Assembly: GCA_031771865.1 (NCBI GenBank)
Contig: JASISA010000041.1
Location: 1,736,001-1,800,000 of the forward strand
Origin: Nothophaeocryptopus gaeumannii
Lineage: Eukaryota > Ascomycota > Dothideomycetes > Mycosphaerellales > Mycosphaerellaceae
DNA length: 64,000 nucleotides
Direction: 5' to 3'
Shown: positions 51,296-61,929 of the stretch, one piece after another
Position numbering within the stretch: position 1 is the first letter of the stretch
Layout: the number at the start of each line of letters is the position of its first letter
Notes under the pieces: generated by a model
What the model was told of the DNA's origin: nothing
Databases searched by the model: none
Seen by the model: only the letters and a program-made list of their open reading frames with translations
Made by a program: the position numbers and the translations under genes

Positions 51296-52542
51296 CTACC
51301 ATCCGCCCCACTCATCATCGTCCTTCTTCTTTCCTGCACCGCTTGCTCCAGCTCCAGATGGCTTCATCGCGCTTGTGCCCAGCGTTGTCGGCTTCTTCTG
51401 CGCGTTAGCTTGTTCTCCCGCCGAAGCGAAGTCGTCCCAGAAATCTTTCTTCTCTTTGGGTGGGCCTGCTGGCGCTTGACCAAAGCTTTCCCAGAAGTCT
51501 GCTTTCTCTGGTGCCTTCTTGGCTCCAGGTTGGTGCTCCGGATCCACGAACTTGTTGAACTGGTCGCCAAGCCCCTTTGTTCCTTGCTGTATTCCTGTCC
51601 CAAGATTCACCCCAGCTGTCCGTATTTGTGCACCAAAATCGCTCTCTGCGAAGTTCTTCATGCCGGGTTGCAGATACGTCTTATTTACGGTAGCAGCCTG
51701 CTTAGTGACAGTACTCGAAAGCCACCCGAAGCCTTTCGTAAGCGAGGCCATTGGGTCTTTCTGGAAGTCCGCGGTCCAGTCATTGTTCGACTTGTTTGCA
51801 GGCGTGGGCGATGACCCGAAGCCACCGTATTTACCACCTTGCGAAGGAGGGAGACTGTCCGGCCTATTCTCGTTCTCCTGTCCCATCTTCGCAAAGTATG
51901 CCTCGTTTCGAGCTTTCTGTGACGGGGACGCTGGTCGCTGTGCCTGACCCCTGACATTCGCCAAAGGTGTATTCCTCCCCGACCCGGAAGGTGTGTTTGA
52001 GACGCTTTCCACAGTGGCCTTCGTAGGTGCAGGCTTCGGCTTTGAAGACCCAGGGACGTACTCTGTACCCTCCACCTTTGCTGTGAGCCTCTCCTTCCAT
52101 TCTTCGCCTGCTTCGCTGTCATATCTTTCTGAGATCGTGCAGCTGTCGAACTCTCGCCCCATTATGCTGTTACTGCTGTGCGCGTCGAAGAACTCCTTCC
52201 AAGGTTTGTTGCCGCCCAACTCCATGCGCTTGACCTCCCCTGTTTTGAAAGCGTCCATGGTAACTGAACGTACGAAGGAGATGTGCACACCCAGAGATCG
52301 GTGTATGCCGGAACATGCTAAGCAGAAGAAGATGCCGAATTTGGGAGACGCCTACCAATGCACATGGTCAGTCTACCAATCCCAAGGCAGCTTCTTGATC
52401 TCGGCAAGGGGCTCATTGAGAGTGTACTGACCCATTGCGGACTCGGAGCGCCGCAGTCGACACATCTGTTGTTCTCATTTGTCTTCGATATCTCCAACAG
52501 CTTGCTCCGGGTCTCCGGGTCTACTTCCCACATCTTACTCAT
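51296..52542 (-). CDS. GCS1: ARF GTPase-activating protein (GCS1/ArfGAP1-like)
   Basis: Stimulates GTP hydrolysis on ARF during COPI vesicle traffic at the Golgi. Two exons, 52542-52432 and 52351-51296 (intron 80 nt), 388 residues. The ArfGAP zinc finger is cut by the intron and rebuilt: NNRCVDCGAPSPQWASPKFG joins IFFCLACSGIHRSLGVHISF, giving C-x2-C-x16-C-x2-C and the catalytic Arg of IHRSLG. VRSVTMDAFKTGEVKRMELGGN follows. The C-terminal part holds ArfGAP1-type lipid-packing candidates (DPMASLTKGFGWLSSTVTKQ, and FGAQIRTAGVNLGTGIQQG) and W-x-x-F/W-rich tails (KADFWESFG, KKDFWDDFA, EWGGW) like those that bind coat proteins. Confidence 0.9.
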
Positions 52543-53333
52543 GGCGGCGGTGTTGCTCGGAGGTGCTGTGGCTGAGGAGGAGCGGAATTGGCGTAGAGGT
52601 GGCAGATGAGGGGCGGTAGCGAGGTCTCCTAGCTATATCATTGCACTGAAGTTGGTATCCAGAGACGGAGCGGTTTCGAAGGCCAAAGCAGGAGAGGTGT
52701 TATAGAGGATGCATAGATGGATGTGTCTTTCACGTCCCACTCGTGTGCTCTCCGTCACCCCTCGGAAGTGTCCGCGTGTAGGCCGACGAGGACATGGTGC
52801 CCAGCCCAAGCCTCCCCTTCAAACACGCACGAACGCTTTCAACCACACACCCCTGACGCCTCACCTACAACATAGTACCACTACCACTACCACTACCAGC
52901 TCCACGCCAACCTCTTCTGAGACAGCTTCATAGCCATGTCTTGGCCAAGCCTCTGCACAATCACATAAGGCCTCTGCACAATGTTACTGTTCCATGAGGA
53001 CCACCAACTATCTCCCGACGGATGCGCTGATCATGCACCTCTCCCCGGCCCCATTCCCACCATGATCTACACTCCCTCGCGGACCTTCACCTCCAACTGG
53101 GCGACACAGCTCTGCAGCTTCCTTATTCGATATGGTTATCGTCAAGCTTACAGACCACTACTGCACACAGCGGATCTTTGGACACGACGTGTCCATCCTG
53201 CGAACTTCTGTTTCCTCTTGCGTCCGAATCCCTGGATTAACCCTGGTATTTTAAGCGAGCTTGGCTGCCCATTGAGTAGGTGTCCCAAAGACTGACTTCT
53301 GGTCAAGCCTTTCCTCTTGCAATCGGGTACAGC
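52543..53333. other. divergent intergenic region
   Basis: About 790 bases upstream of both the ArfGAP gene (minus) and the GH18 gene (plus). Contains an accact/accacc-type short repeat near 52872-52895. No gene supported. Confidence 0.35.
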
Positions 53334-54506
53334 ATGCGTTTTTCCACTACATTGCTTGGTCTCGTGGCCCTGGTGTCAGCGCTGCCAGCAGAGCTCTCTT
53401 CTCTGGACAAGAGAGCAGATGCTTTCAATCCTCCTCGAAATGTCATTTACATCCAGACTTTCCATACGACCTCCGGAGGCCAGCTTTCCTTGCTTCCTCT
53501 GATCCAGCAAAAGACCAAAGTCACACATATTTACCTTGCAGCTTTACATATCAATTCAAATGCCGGGGACATCCACTTGAACGATAACAATCCAAACGAC
53601 ACAATATGGGATACGGTATGGAGCGAGGCAGCGCAACTTCAATCTTCTGGGGTCAAAGTAATGATGATGATGGGTGGCGCCGCACCTGGATCCTACCCAC
53701 GCCTCTGCAGCGGAGACAACGGAGCCCTCAATGAAGATTTTTATATCCCCCTCCGCAACACCCTCTCCTGCCACAAAATCGACGGTCTCGACCTCGACAT
53801 CGAAGAAAAAGTCCCCTACACCTGTCCCCTCGCCATCCTACAACGCCTCAATGCCGATTTCGGATCCGATTTCATCCTCACTATGGCTCCCGTAGCCTCT
53901 GAACTCCAACCCTCCGGGTACGGATTAGGAGGATTCTCTTACAAAACTCTCGACGCCGCAGCGACAGCACCATCGAAACCGAATGGAAAGCTAGTGAATT
54001 GGTATAACGCGCAATTCTACAATGGATGGGGAGATTCAAGCACACCGACAGGCTACAACGCGATCGTAGCAAACGGATTTTCAGCTGACCGCGTGCTCAT
54101 GGGTGTGTTGGATGCGCGGGCCGATGGCGGGAGTGGATGGCATAGTCCCGATACTTACAAGACCACCATCGCCACCCTCAGAGCGAACTACGCTAACTTT
54201 GGGTCTGTGGTTGGTTGGGAGTATTGGGATGCCGGCTCACATGATAGCCTCGCAAACCCGTGGCAATGGGTGCAAGCGATCGGACAAGCGGTTTTCGGCA
54301 GTGTAGGAACACAAAATCTGATGGCGGCTCCGATTCCGAATGGCATGTCGCCTTGGCCTGCTTTGACGGACGAGTTGGTCAATTTGGGAGCGCCCTGGCT
54401 AGCGGCGATTAGGGCACTGAATATCACGAACGGAGAGTTGACGCAGGCGTTGCAGATTTTGGGATTGCCGCCGATTCATTTGGGGTTGCCTGTAAAGGAG
54501 TATTAG
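53334..54506 (+). CDS. secreted glycoside hydrolase family 18 enzyme
   Basis: Intronless from the ATG at 53334, 390 residues. Signal peptide MRFSTTLLGLVALVSALPAE, then a Kex2-type DKRAD site near residue 27. The catalytic motif is complete: DGLDLDIEE at residues 150-158 (D150, D153, D155, E157 as proton donor). Other fold markers: THIYLAALHIN, VKVMMMMGGAAPGSY (substrate-binding strand three), ILTMAPVASE, LVNWYNAQFYNGWG and VVGWEYWDAG at the barrel end. GH18 enzymes cleave chitin or the chitobiose core of N-glycans (ENGase). No chitin-binding module is present, and the substrate cannot be settled. A further N-terminal stretch open to 53280 is not used. Confidence 0.88.
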   Translation: MRFSTTLLGLVALVSALPAELSSLDKRADAFNPPRNVIYIQTFHTTSGGQLSLLPLIQQKTKVTHIYLAALHINSNAGDIHLNDNNPNDTIWDTVWSEAAQLQSSGVKVMMMMGGAAPGSYPRLCSGDNGALNEDFYIPLRNTLSCHKIDGLDLDIEEKVPYTCPLAILQRLNADFGSDFILTMAPVASELQPSGYGLGGFSYKTLDAAATAPSKPNGKLVNWYNAQFYNGWGDSSTPTGYNAIVANGFSADRVLMGVLDARADGGSGWHSPDTYKTTIATLRANYANFGSVVGWEYWDAGSHDSLANPWQWVQAIGQAVFGSVGTQNLMAAPIPNGMSPWPALTDELVNLGAPWLAAIRALNITNGELTQALQILGLPPIHLGLPVKEY

Positions 54507-54782
54507 CTTCTGAAAAGATGATGTTCATATTATGAATTGTGGGCGAAAATCTTGGATCGAGGAAAGGCCATCTTGGATCGACGGAATTGAATAAATCTGA
54601 ATCGATTAGACCTCTTGTATCGTCGCTGGCGCTTTCCGTCGCGCTTCATCCCACATCCAGGTGGTACTCGGCGTAGTTGCGAGGTCACAGTAACACGTCA
54701 GCCTTCTGGATGGGGTTCATCATTGATGTGCCGTTGAAGCCGTTGAAGCCGTCGCCCTCCTCGGTCATCGTTCGCCCAATGA

Positions 54783-56102
54783 TCAGATCATGCCTACAGC
54801 CTTCCGGTCCCTCTTCCACACCTTCCCATCTTTCATCACAAACTCCACCCTCCTCAATGCACCCACATCCTCTCTAACATCCCCATCAAGGGCAACAATA
54901 TCCGCCGCACAGCCCTCCTCCAACCATCCAAACTTCCTGCCACACAAATCCCCTCCACAAGCTTCCCAGCCGTGCAATGTCGCCGCAGTGAGTACCTCTT
55001 CAAGCGGTATACCAGCCTTCAGCAATAGCTCCAGCTCTCTCGCATTATCCCCATGTGCGAAAGCCCCTGTATCACCACCAGCTGCGATCTTGACCCCACA
55101 ATCGAAGGCTTTCTTTGTATGGGCAAGGATGCTTTCCATGGGAACGTAGAGCTCGAAGACCGAGAGGGTGGGTACGTAGATGATTCCGTTCTTGACCATA
55201 TTCTCCACAATATCCGTTCCTTCCCAGTCCTCGTAGCCGTGCTCGATAGTTGTTACGCCCGCCCTCGCCGCCATGGCTACTGCTTCAGCACTTTGCGCGT
55301 GCGCCGCGATAGGAGCTTTAGTCGCTTTGGCTTCGCGAACGATCTCGTCCATTTCGTCTTGTTGGAAAAGAAGGATATTCGGATTGCGGTCGCCATGAAT
55401 CATATTTCCGTCTGGGGGATGAATGATTTCCGGACAGCCAGGACAGGATCTTTCAGGAAATCGCAGCGCACGCTTTCGATAGTCGGCATAGAATTTGACG
55501 ATGTCGGCGCCTGCGCCTAGTCTTCTTCGAACTCCAGCACGGACACCTACGACTCCATCGCAAGGGTCTGAGAGCCGCGGGACCTGAACGCCATTAGTTC
55601 GAGATTCGATTCGGAGCTCATAGCCACTGATTGAGGCAAGCGGATCTGTAGCGCAGAAGATCCGCGGGCCTGGGATCAGGCCACGATTGATCGCGTTGCG
55701 CACATGGACGTCTGCGTCCCCGGCACCTTCAGTTCCCAGGTCTCGGTAGGTTGTGTAGCCTGCTAATAGAGCTGCTCGGCAGTGGTTGGTCGCTCTGATA
55801 GTTCGCTCGATGATTGACTCGTCACGTTCCTGGTTCAGAGATGGCGTTTCGCTGTATGGATGCAGGAAGATGTGCGTGTGCGCGTCGGCCAGACCTGGGA
55901 GCACACAGTTGCCACGCAGATCAATGTCCGGACCTTTGATGTCCTTGGGCAATTCTTTAGATCTCTTGTACACGTTCGTGACGAGACCTGATTTCAGACT
56001 GACCACGATGGAGGTATGCTTGACGAAAGCTTTCTTCTTTGGATCAAAGAGGCAGTCTGTATGGACAGTGAATGTTTTGTCCATATGGATTTTCAAGACC
56101 AT
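54783..56102 (-). CDS. metal-dependent amidohydrolase
   Basis: Intronless, 439 residues, amidohydrolase superfamily with a complete two-metal site: H75 and H77 in DAHTHIF, K203 in ADIVKF (the carboxylated Lys), H268 in AAHAQS, H288 in TIEHGYED and D344 in GGDTGAF. The small N- and C-terminal beta domain is there (DLRGNCVLPGL; CAADIVALDGDV, ending GKVWKRD). Relatives include imidazolonepropionase-type and Xaa-Pro dipeptidase/ochratoxin-amidase-like proteins; which substrate this one uses is open. No signal peptide, so cytosolic is likely. The ATG at 56102 follows a stop-rich leader. Confidence 0.87.
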   Translation of the reverse strand: MVLKIHMDKTFTVHTDCLFDPKKKAFVKHTSIVVSLKSGLVTNVYKRSKELPKDIKGPDIDLRGNCVLPGLADAHTHIFLHPYSETPSLNQERDESIIERTIRATNHCRAALLAGYTTYRDLGTEGAGDADVHVRNAINRGLIPGPRIFCATDPLASISGYELRIESRTNGVQVPRLSDPCDGVVGVRAGVRRRLGAGADIVKFYADYRKRALRFPERSCPGCPEIIHPPDGNMIHGDRNPNILLFQQDEMDEIVREAKATKAPIAAHAQSAEAVAMAARAGVTTIEHGYEDWEGTDIVENMVKNGIIYVPTLSVFELYVPMESILAHTKKAFDCGVKIAAGGDTGAFAHGDNARELELLLKAGIPLEEVLTAATLHGWEACGGDLCGRKFGWLEEGCAADIVALDGDVREDVGALRRVEFVMKDGKVWKRDRKAVGMI

Positions 56103-56789
56103 GGTGGTGCTGTTCAGCTAGGCTCGAGCGTAATCAGCATTGCCCTGCAACAAGAGGTCAGCTGACTCTGACGGAGTGGTTGTCTTCAGTATGAAAAGGG
56201 TCAGGAAAGATTGAGAGGTGAAGGAGAGCTTTTGATGAAAGGAAGAGTGGTGGAGTCGGCCAAGCGAGGGGCGCATCGGAATACCTGGACAAGCTTCATT
56301 CCGACCTGCAGTAGCTCCATGTAGCTCAATCAGGAAGGAAGTATCCGTATGCCCACAAATGCGACCAAGAACCTCAGCTTTCACACGAAAACGCCCCTCG
56401 ACTTTCATATAGCGTATGATATCGATGCCTCTTCGTCGGGTGCAGGTCCTGTGGTGCAACGGCAAAGCACCTCTAGCAAGTGTGAGGAGTGGTAGCACTG
56501 TCTACCTGACTACAAGACACTGCGGTTGTAACACTGCGGGCTCGTTCGCGCGGTGCCTGGAAGATCTACGTTCGACTTGTGGCAGGGCGATCACTTTTGC
56601 TTCGAAAATGTAGCTTTTGTTCCATCGTGCCCCAGAGATGTGCTTCTTTTTGAAGCAGCGGCTCTGCTTCATGTTGTGTGGAAGACTCCTCGGTTGAGTG
56701 GTGATTCTGTTCGTTCTATCCGTATAGTCATGTCCGTTCCAAATTAGTCGTCAAGGGTAGTGCGCTTCCAACAAGCATGGATTTGCTCA
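56103..56789. other. intergenic, no gene seen
   Basis: About 690 bases holding the amidohydrolase promoter and the 3' end of OMA1. Short frames only. Confidence 0.35.
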
Positions 56790-57944
56790 TCACCACCTCG
56801 GCAAGCCTGCAACATGCTTGAAGTCCTGCTGATACATCGCCGTGGCCGCACAATCGCCATTCTCCCACTTGATCTCAGCTTGCGGTAGCCAGTCCCTGAT
56901 CTTCTCCAGTCGGTTATGACTTGACGGATGCGTGCTCAAGAACTGGGGAGGAGCTCCTCCACCACCCATTTTCTTCTCTTCCTGCTCCATTCTTGCCCAA
57001 AGCCCCATAGCAGCCTTCGGATCATAGCAGCTCTCCGCCATCATGAGCAGACCGATATGATCTGCTTCCTCCTCCTGTCGTCTTGATCCCGGAAGCTGGA
57101 AGACGAGCTTCGATAGGAAGTTCCCGATGCCTGGGTCTACTCCGACCATGAGACTACCTATGATGGCGACAGGCAGCAATAAGAAAGCCTGGCTCATCCT
57201 TTCCGCAGCATGATGAGCCACGTTATGCGAGATCTCGTGTCCCAGCACCGCAGCAAGCCCATCATCGCCCTGGCAAATATCCAAGATCCCACGGAAAACG
57301 AACACTTTCCCTCCAGGAATGACAAACGCGTTCTTCATATCATCATTAATGACATGTATCTCCCACTCCTCATTCTGCAACCCAGACCGCGGAAGCAATC
57401 TATCCAACACCCTCTGCACCATCCGGTGTTCCTTGCAATGACTCGGCATAATCTTATTCCCAAATTCTTGCATCGTCTGCGCATATTGTTGTTGGCCCAG
57501 CTGTTTCTCATATTCAGGGTTAATCACGTTGAAGCGTCTCCGGCCAGAGACAGCTACCGGTTCGAGGTTGTACATGTAGAAGCCGCCGCACGCGACTGCG
57601 ATACCTCCCACTTCATAGTAGAATGTCGGACGCGCGGCCCATCTTATGAAGAGGCCTTTTGTGCTTTGGAAACGTTGGTAGTTGAAGGCTTGACGTCTGT
57701 ATCCGCGCTCTTGCTGTTGCCGTTGTCGGGCTCTTTGGAACGTGGTTCTCCATTCTATCCGCGCGTTTGGTCTTGATCGCTGGAAGGTTGAAAATGCGTA
57801 TCTTGAAGGCGATGGCTGGTAGTTCGATCGGAAAGAGTAGGGAGTGCTGCGAGTTCCGGCGCGTGGTGTGGCCGTAGCGAACTTTCGTGGAGCGGAAGTT
57901 CGCGAGGCCAACCGGAAGGCCATCAATATCCGCCGTGTGAACAT
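56790..57944 (-). CDS. OMA1: mitochondrial inner-membrane metalloprotease OMA1
   Basis: Zinc protease of the M48 family that cleaves misfolded or stress-marked inner-membrane proteins. Intronless, 384 residues from the ATG at 57944; an upstream stretch begins at a non-ATG codon and is left out. Residues 1-95 are rich in Arg, Ser and Gln with no acids: a mitochondrial presequence. One membrane segment at about 108-127 (FYYEVGGIAVACGGFYMYNL). Catalytic HEISH at residues 236-240, preceded by KNAFVIPGGKVFVFRGIL. The third zinc ligand is in RRQEEEADHIGLLMM. LSTHPSSHNRLEKI is the M48 C-terminal block. Length and order match fungal Oma1. Confidence 0.92.
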   Translation of the reverse strand: MFTRRILMAFRLASRTSAPRKFATATPRAGTRSTPYSFRSNYQPSPSRYAFSTFQRSRPNARIEWRTTFQRARQRQQQERGYRRQAFNYQRFQSTKGLFIRWAARPTFYYEVGGIAVACGGFYMYNLEPVAVSGRRRFNVINPEYEKQLGQQQYAQTMQEFGNKIMPSHCKEHRMVQRVLDRLLPRSGLQNEEWEIHVINDDMKNAFVIPGGKVFVFRGILDICQGDDGLAAVLGHEISHNVAHHAAERMSQAFLLLPVAIIGSLMVGVDPGIGNFLSKLVFQLPGSRRQEEEADHIGLLMMAESCYDPKAAMGLWARMEQEEKKMGGGGAPPQFLSTHPSSHNRLEKIRDWLPQAEIKWENGDCAATAMYQQDFKHVAGLPRW

Positions 57945-58354
57945 GCTGGACAGGTAATAATCACAACAGCTCAAGGTCACCGGAGCGTCATTTCAAGAAG
58001 TGTCTGTCAAGATACATGTATACAGGTAGAGACGGCGCTGTAGGACAGATATAAGAAGTAGAAGCCGCGAAGCGCGCTGGTGGAGGTGAGGATGGAAGAC
58101 GAGAGAAGTTCCTAGTGGCGCGTCACGCGCTTTGGTTGCATATTCTACCATTCAACAACATTCTAATATCCCAGTTATTCAAGCGAGCCGGAACGCCTTC
58201 GCTAAACTCATCCCTCTGAAGACCTCGACGGCGTTCTGTACGGAGGTGCCTAAGACTGCATCCCCTCGAAGCAATTCCTTCGCCCGAACGTAGCGAAGTC
58301 AAGACAGTCCTCCCACTCCGCTCGTATCATGCGCGATATGATCTGATTCAAGCA
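57945..58354. other. intergenic, no gene seen
   Basis: About 410 bases; the OMA1 promoter and the 3' end of the RING gene. Confidence 0.35.
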
Positions 58355-60195
58355 CTAATCGTCAGACATGACCATGTCGTCGCCGTCCGTATCCGCGGCT
58401 GGCTCTGGCTCTGGCTCTGCCTCTGCTGGGGGAGCTGCCACCGCTGGCACCTTCTTGCGGCAAGTTGGGCAACTGTCTTGGAACCGGAGCCACTGAGCAA
58501 TGCACTCCTCATCGTAGAAGTGAGCACATGGCAACTCAGCGACGATCGAGTCCTTCGGCGGTTCCTCCTTCTGGCACACCACGCACGTCCAGTCATTGCC
58601 CTGAGCGGCCTCGCCTAGGGTCTTGCGAGGAAGGGCGGCGATAGTGACGTCGGATGCTGGGTTATTTGGAGCGTTGTTGCTGGGATCCATAGCCTCCTCC
58701 CAGTGCTCGAACTGACCGGCATTCTGAGAAGAAGTTAGTATGCCTGTTCTGTGCGAAGAGAAACTGGGGTTACCTGCCCCGTCGTGCCCGTCACCATACT
58801 CGTTCTCCATGTCATCAAAGTGCATGCCCCACTGACGCTCGTCCATCTGGCTGAAGCGCAGACGGCGTTCCGGTCGACGGCGATGCGCATTCAAGGCAGT
58901 GATAAAGGTGTGGATGTCACCGAAGTCGACGTAGCCCTGCTGCATGAGGTTGCCTTGCAACTCCTGCTGACGCTTGACGATATCGACACCGAGGCAGACT
59001 GGGCACGCAGTTGGTTGCAAGTACCCTGGAATGTCTAGACCCGCGGCGATGGACCAGATTTCGACTGGCGACGTATAGTCTTTGATCATGTTGGTGAGGT
59101 CGCTTTTCTGATTCAGGAAGCCGTCAACGCACTCCGCAATACAATCGCGTCGGCCGTTGGTTGCGATGTGGCGGCGGATCAAGTCGCCATGTGGTCTTAC
59201 AGTCAGGCGGAGACGCTGACCGCTGATGACGGTGGTGATAGACTGAGAATCCAACAGAGCGGCCGCCGCGTCGAAGTGGGAGATGCAGCTAGACCCGTAG
59301 ACATGATAGTGCTTGTCGCTGCTATTGCCCACTTTGCTTGAGTAGGTGACTTGAGTTACTCTGATGTCGACGATGCCCTGAGTATCGTCCCGCTGGATGG
59401 AAGCGACGATGTACATGGTAGGCGCGAATGGGGCGGCTTCTCCGGCTTCGCTGGTATCGTCGGTCTCCTCCTCGTCATCTTCGCCGTCGCTTGACTCGCT
59501 TGCGGCGTTATCTCCCTCGCTGTCCGCTGAATCGCCGTCTTGACCTTCACCTTCTCCATCCTCTCCATCCTCATCCTCGACCTCACTCTCATCTTCCACG
59601 TACTCGTCGTCATCGTCTTCATCATCGGCATCGACTCGTGCTGGTGGCGCCTGCTCTATCCAAATGAGGTCTCCAAGTGCGATGCCGTTGAGCACTCCAT
59701 TCATTGCACCATCAAGGCCCGTAATGTTCGCCATCCTGCGTGTCCGCCGTTGTTGTAGTCTGCGTTCCTGGTTCCGTCGCGCCTCGCGTTTGAAGTCCAA
59801 GTTGTTGAGAAGTCTACCAAGAAAGGTCAGTAAGTGGCGCCAACAGGCTCTTGGCAGGCTCCGGATCCAGTTCCAGAGGCGAAAGCGGCGGCTGGCAGTG
59901 GCAGCAGTGGCAGTTGCACGTTCAGGGCCGGCGATTCCAAGGTCCTCGAGGTAGAGGTGTTGCCCAGAGGTCTGAGTCGGATGTGTCGAGGTCGACACTC
60001 CGTTTGCAGTCTGGAAAAGACGTCAGCGGGCCGTGCTTGTCGCTTACAAGGGGATCCTCGCTCGTGTGAAAGGTGAGGTGAATGTTCAGCGTACCTGTAG
60101 CGACGGCATTCGGATCGCAATCCACGTGGCCGCCAACTAGTCAGCTCCTCAAAGGCGGCCTGACCTGCTTGTGTGTTGTAAGTAGATGTCGTCAT
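58355..60195 (-). CDS. RING-finger protein, probable E3 ubiquitin ligase
   Basis: C-terminal RING: CVVCQKEEPPKDSIVAELPC, AHFYDEECIAQWL, SCPTCRKK. The fifth ligand, normally His in RING-H2, is replaced by Asp (HFYD). The central part has a long acidic segment (DDEDDDDEYVEDESEVEDED and on) and a conserved-looking folded region (GQRLRLTVRPHGDLIRRHI; IEIWSIAAGL-type stretch with TACPVCLG). The best model is two exons, 60195-60095 and 59813-58355 (intron 281 nt, acceptor after tttcttggtag), 519 residues in phase, starting MTTSTYNTQAGQAAFEEL. If exon one is wrong, the first safe ATG is 59734. A 50-nt stretch near 58733-58782 looks like an intron but its removal would break the frame. Confidence 0.7.
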
Positions 60196-60554
60196 TTTGC
60201 CCGCAGTGAAGTACTTACATTAGTCGCAGCCTTCCAGGCCGTGGCGTGGTTGTCCAGGTCCAGGTATGTGTCACGCCGCCGCAGAAGAGAGAAGAGTGAA
60301 GATATTTTAAATCTTACCACGCAGAAATGCGCACAACGATTTCGCAGGCGCTTGCCTTTCGCTGTACCGTTGAAGATATAAACATAAGACGAATGAAATG
60401 ATCAGCCGTAGTGAGGTCGCCGTGGTTGCCTTCTCACTTTAGCTTCCAGCCAGGCAGCCAGGCAGCTGCGGACGGACCAACCCGTCGTCTTTCATGTGAC
60501 ACCAGCGTACAAGTTCAACTAATATGTACACAGCGCTTCTCTTCTACGCTGCAT
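60196..60554. other. intergenic, no gene seen
   Basis: About 360 bases between the RING gene start and the ETF-beta stop. Confidence 0.35.
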
Positions 60555-61383
60555 CTAGAGCGCACCAAGCTCCTTCAGCTTTCCAATTAGCCCGTCGACA
60601 TCCTCCACCTTTCCTCCACCTTGTCTGGCTGCCGGCTCCGCTACCTTCACGGTCTTTAGCCTCTTTTCCGCATCGATGCCATAATCGGCCAGCGACTTCT
60701 TGTCCAATGGCTTCTTCTTCGCCTTCATGATATTCGGCAAGCTTGCGTATCTCGGCTCGTTCAACCTCAAATCCGTCGTGATGATCATCGGCAGCTTCGC
60801 TTTCAGTGTCTCCACACCACCGTCAACTTCTCTTGTGACTGTAACCTCCTCGCCCTCAATTTCCACCTTACTCGCCTGCGTCGCCTGCGGCCAATTCAAC
60901 AACCCAGCCAACATCTGCCCCGTCTGGTTCGAATCGTCATCAATAGACTGCTTGCCCAAAATCACCAAATTCCTATCCTCCTGCTCCACAACCTTCTTCA
61001 ATAGCTTCGCTACACCAAGCGGCTCCAACTCAACCTTCTCTTCTACAACATGTATCCCCCTATCCGCTCCCATAGCCATAGCCGTCCTCAAAATATCCTG
61101 ACTCTTCGCAGGCCCAGCCGAGAAAGCAAGAATATCCTCCACAGGCTTCTTCCTCTCTCTCAGCCGCACCGCCTCTTCCACCGAAAGCTCGTCGAAAGGG
61201 TTCATCGAATGCTTGACGTTCGTTTCGACGCCCGTTTGCGCTTTGTTGACCCGGGGTTTGACCTTCACGCAATGTCGTCAGTGCTTCCTACATTCTTGGC
61301 TTGCGCTTGCCATTGTCAGTGTCACATACAGCATAGTCAATGACCCGCTTGACGGGAACTAAGATCTTGAGCTTTGACGACAT
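60555..61383 (-). CDS. electron transfer flavoprotein subunit beta
   Basis: Mitochondrial-matrix partner of ETF-alpha; carries electrons from acyl-CoA and other dehydrogenases to ETF-QO and so to ubiquinone. Two exons, 61383-61330 and 61262-60555 (intron 67 nt), 253 residues, standard length (yeast Cir1 about 261). Starts MSSKLKILVPVKRVIDYA, then VKPRVN; NPFDELSVEEAVRLRE and VEDILAFSAGPAKSQDILRTAMAMGADRGIHV follow. The AMP-binding stretch is VILGKQSIDDDSNQTGQMLAGLLNWPQAT. The recognition loop/signature is seen in VTREVDGGVETLKAKLPMIITTDLRLNEPRYASLPNIMKAKKKP. No separate presequence, as in other ETF-beta. Confidence 0.93.
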
Positions 61384-61929
61384 CTTGATGCTACCGATTG
61401 CAATCACAATGACATAGGGTAGCGCAAGTGTAGTGTGGAAAGGACGATAGCTCAAGCGTCAGAAGCCGGGATAGAACGTGCGAAGTCGCTGCGGCTCAGG
61501 TCAACTGTGGGGCGACAAAGCCGAGGTGGTGGACAGGAACATGCAGCTCTATCATCTTACCAGCGAACTCGCTCATCACAGAAAACCAACACACTTTCAC
61601 GGCAATCTCGACATGACATGACCATAGTGTAAGTAGAATGCTGATTGCTCCATGTTTACTCAATTCTTTTCGGATCTAAAGTACATCGAATACAGCTTTC
61701 TGCAGAACGGCAAATACTACAATGCAACAGAAGATCTGATGTGCGCATTGGGCGTATCTCTGAAATTACCTGCATTCAGTCCTGTAACGTAGCCCCGATT
61801 ATCCCCGCTGTGAATCCTGCAGCTTGATGCTCATGCCAGATAAGCCAAGAGGCTGCTTTTTCAAAGAGCGGAAGAGAAGAGAGAGGAGCTTGTTCGCAGG
61901 CCTGAGTCGTCACCTTGTTTCGTGATAAT
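61384..61929. other. intergenic, no gene seen
   Basis: About 545 bases between the ETF-beta start and the stop of the RNA-binding gene. No tRNA-like box A/B pair noticed. Confidence 0.35.

Noticed and set aside
57945..57980. 12-residue extension of OMA1
   Set aside because: It begins at GTG; the ATG at 57944 starts a good presequence.
59814..59998. Frame reading straight through upstream of the RING gene
   Set aside because: It starts at GTG and crosses a good branch site and acceptor (cttactgac ... ggtag); the spliced model with the exon at 60195-60095 keeps phase.
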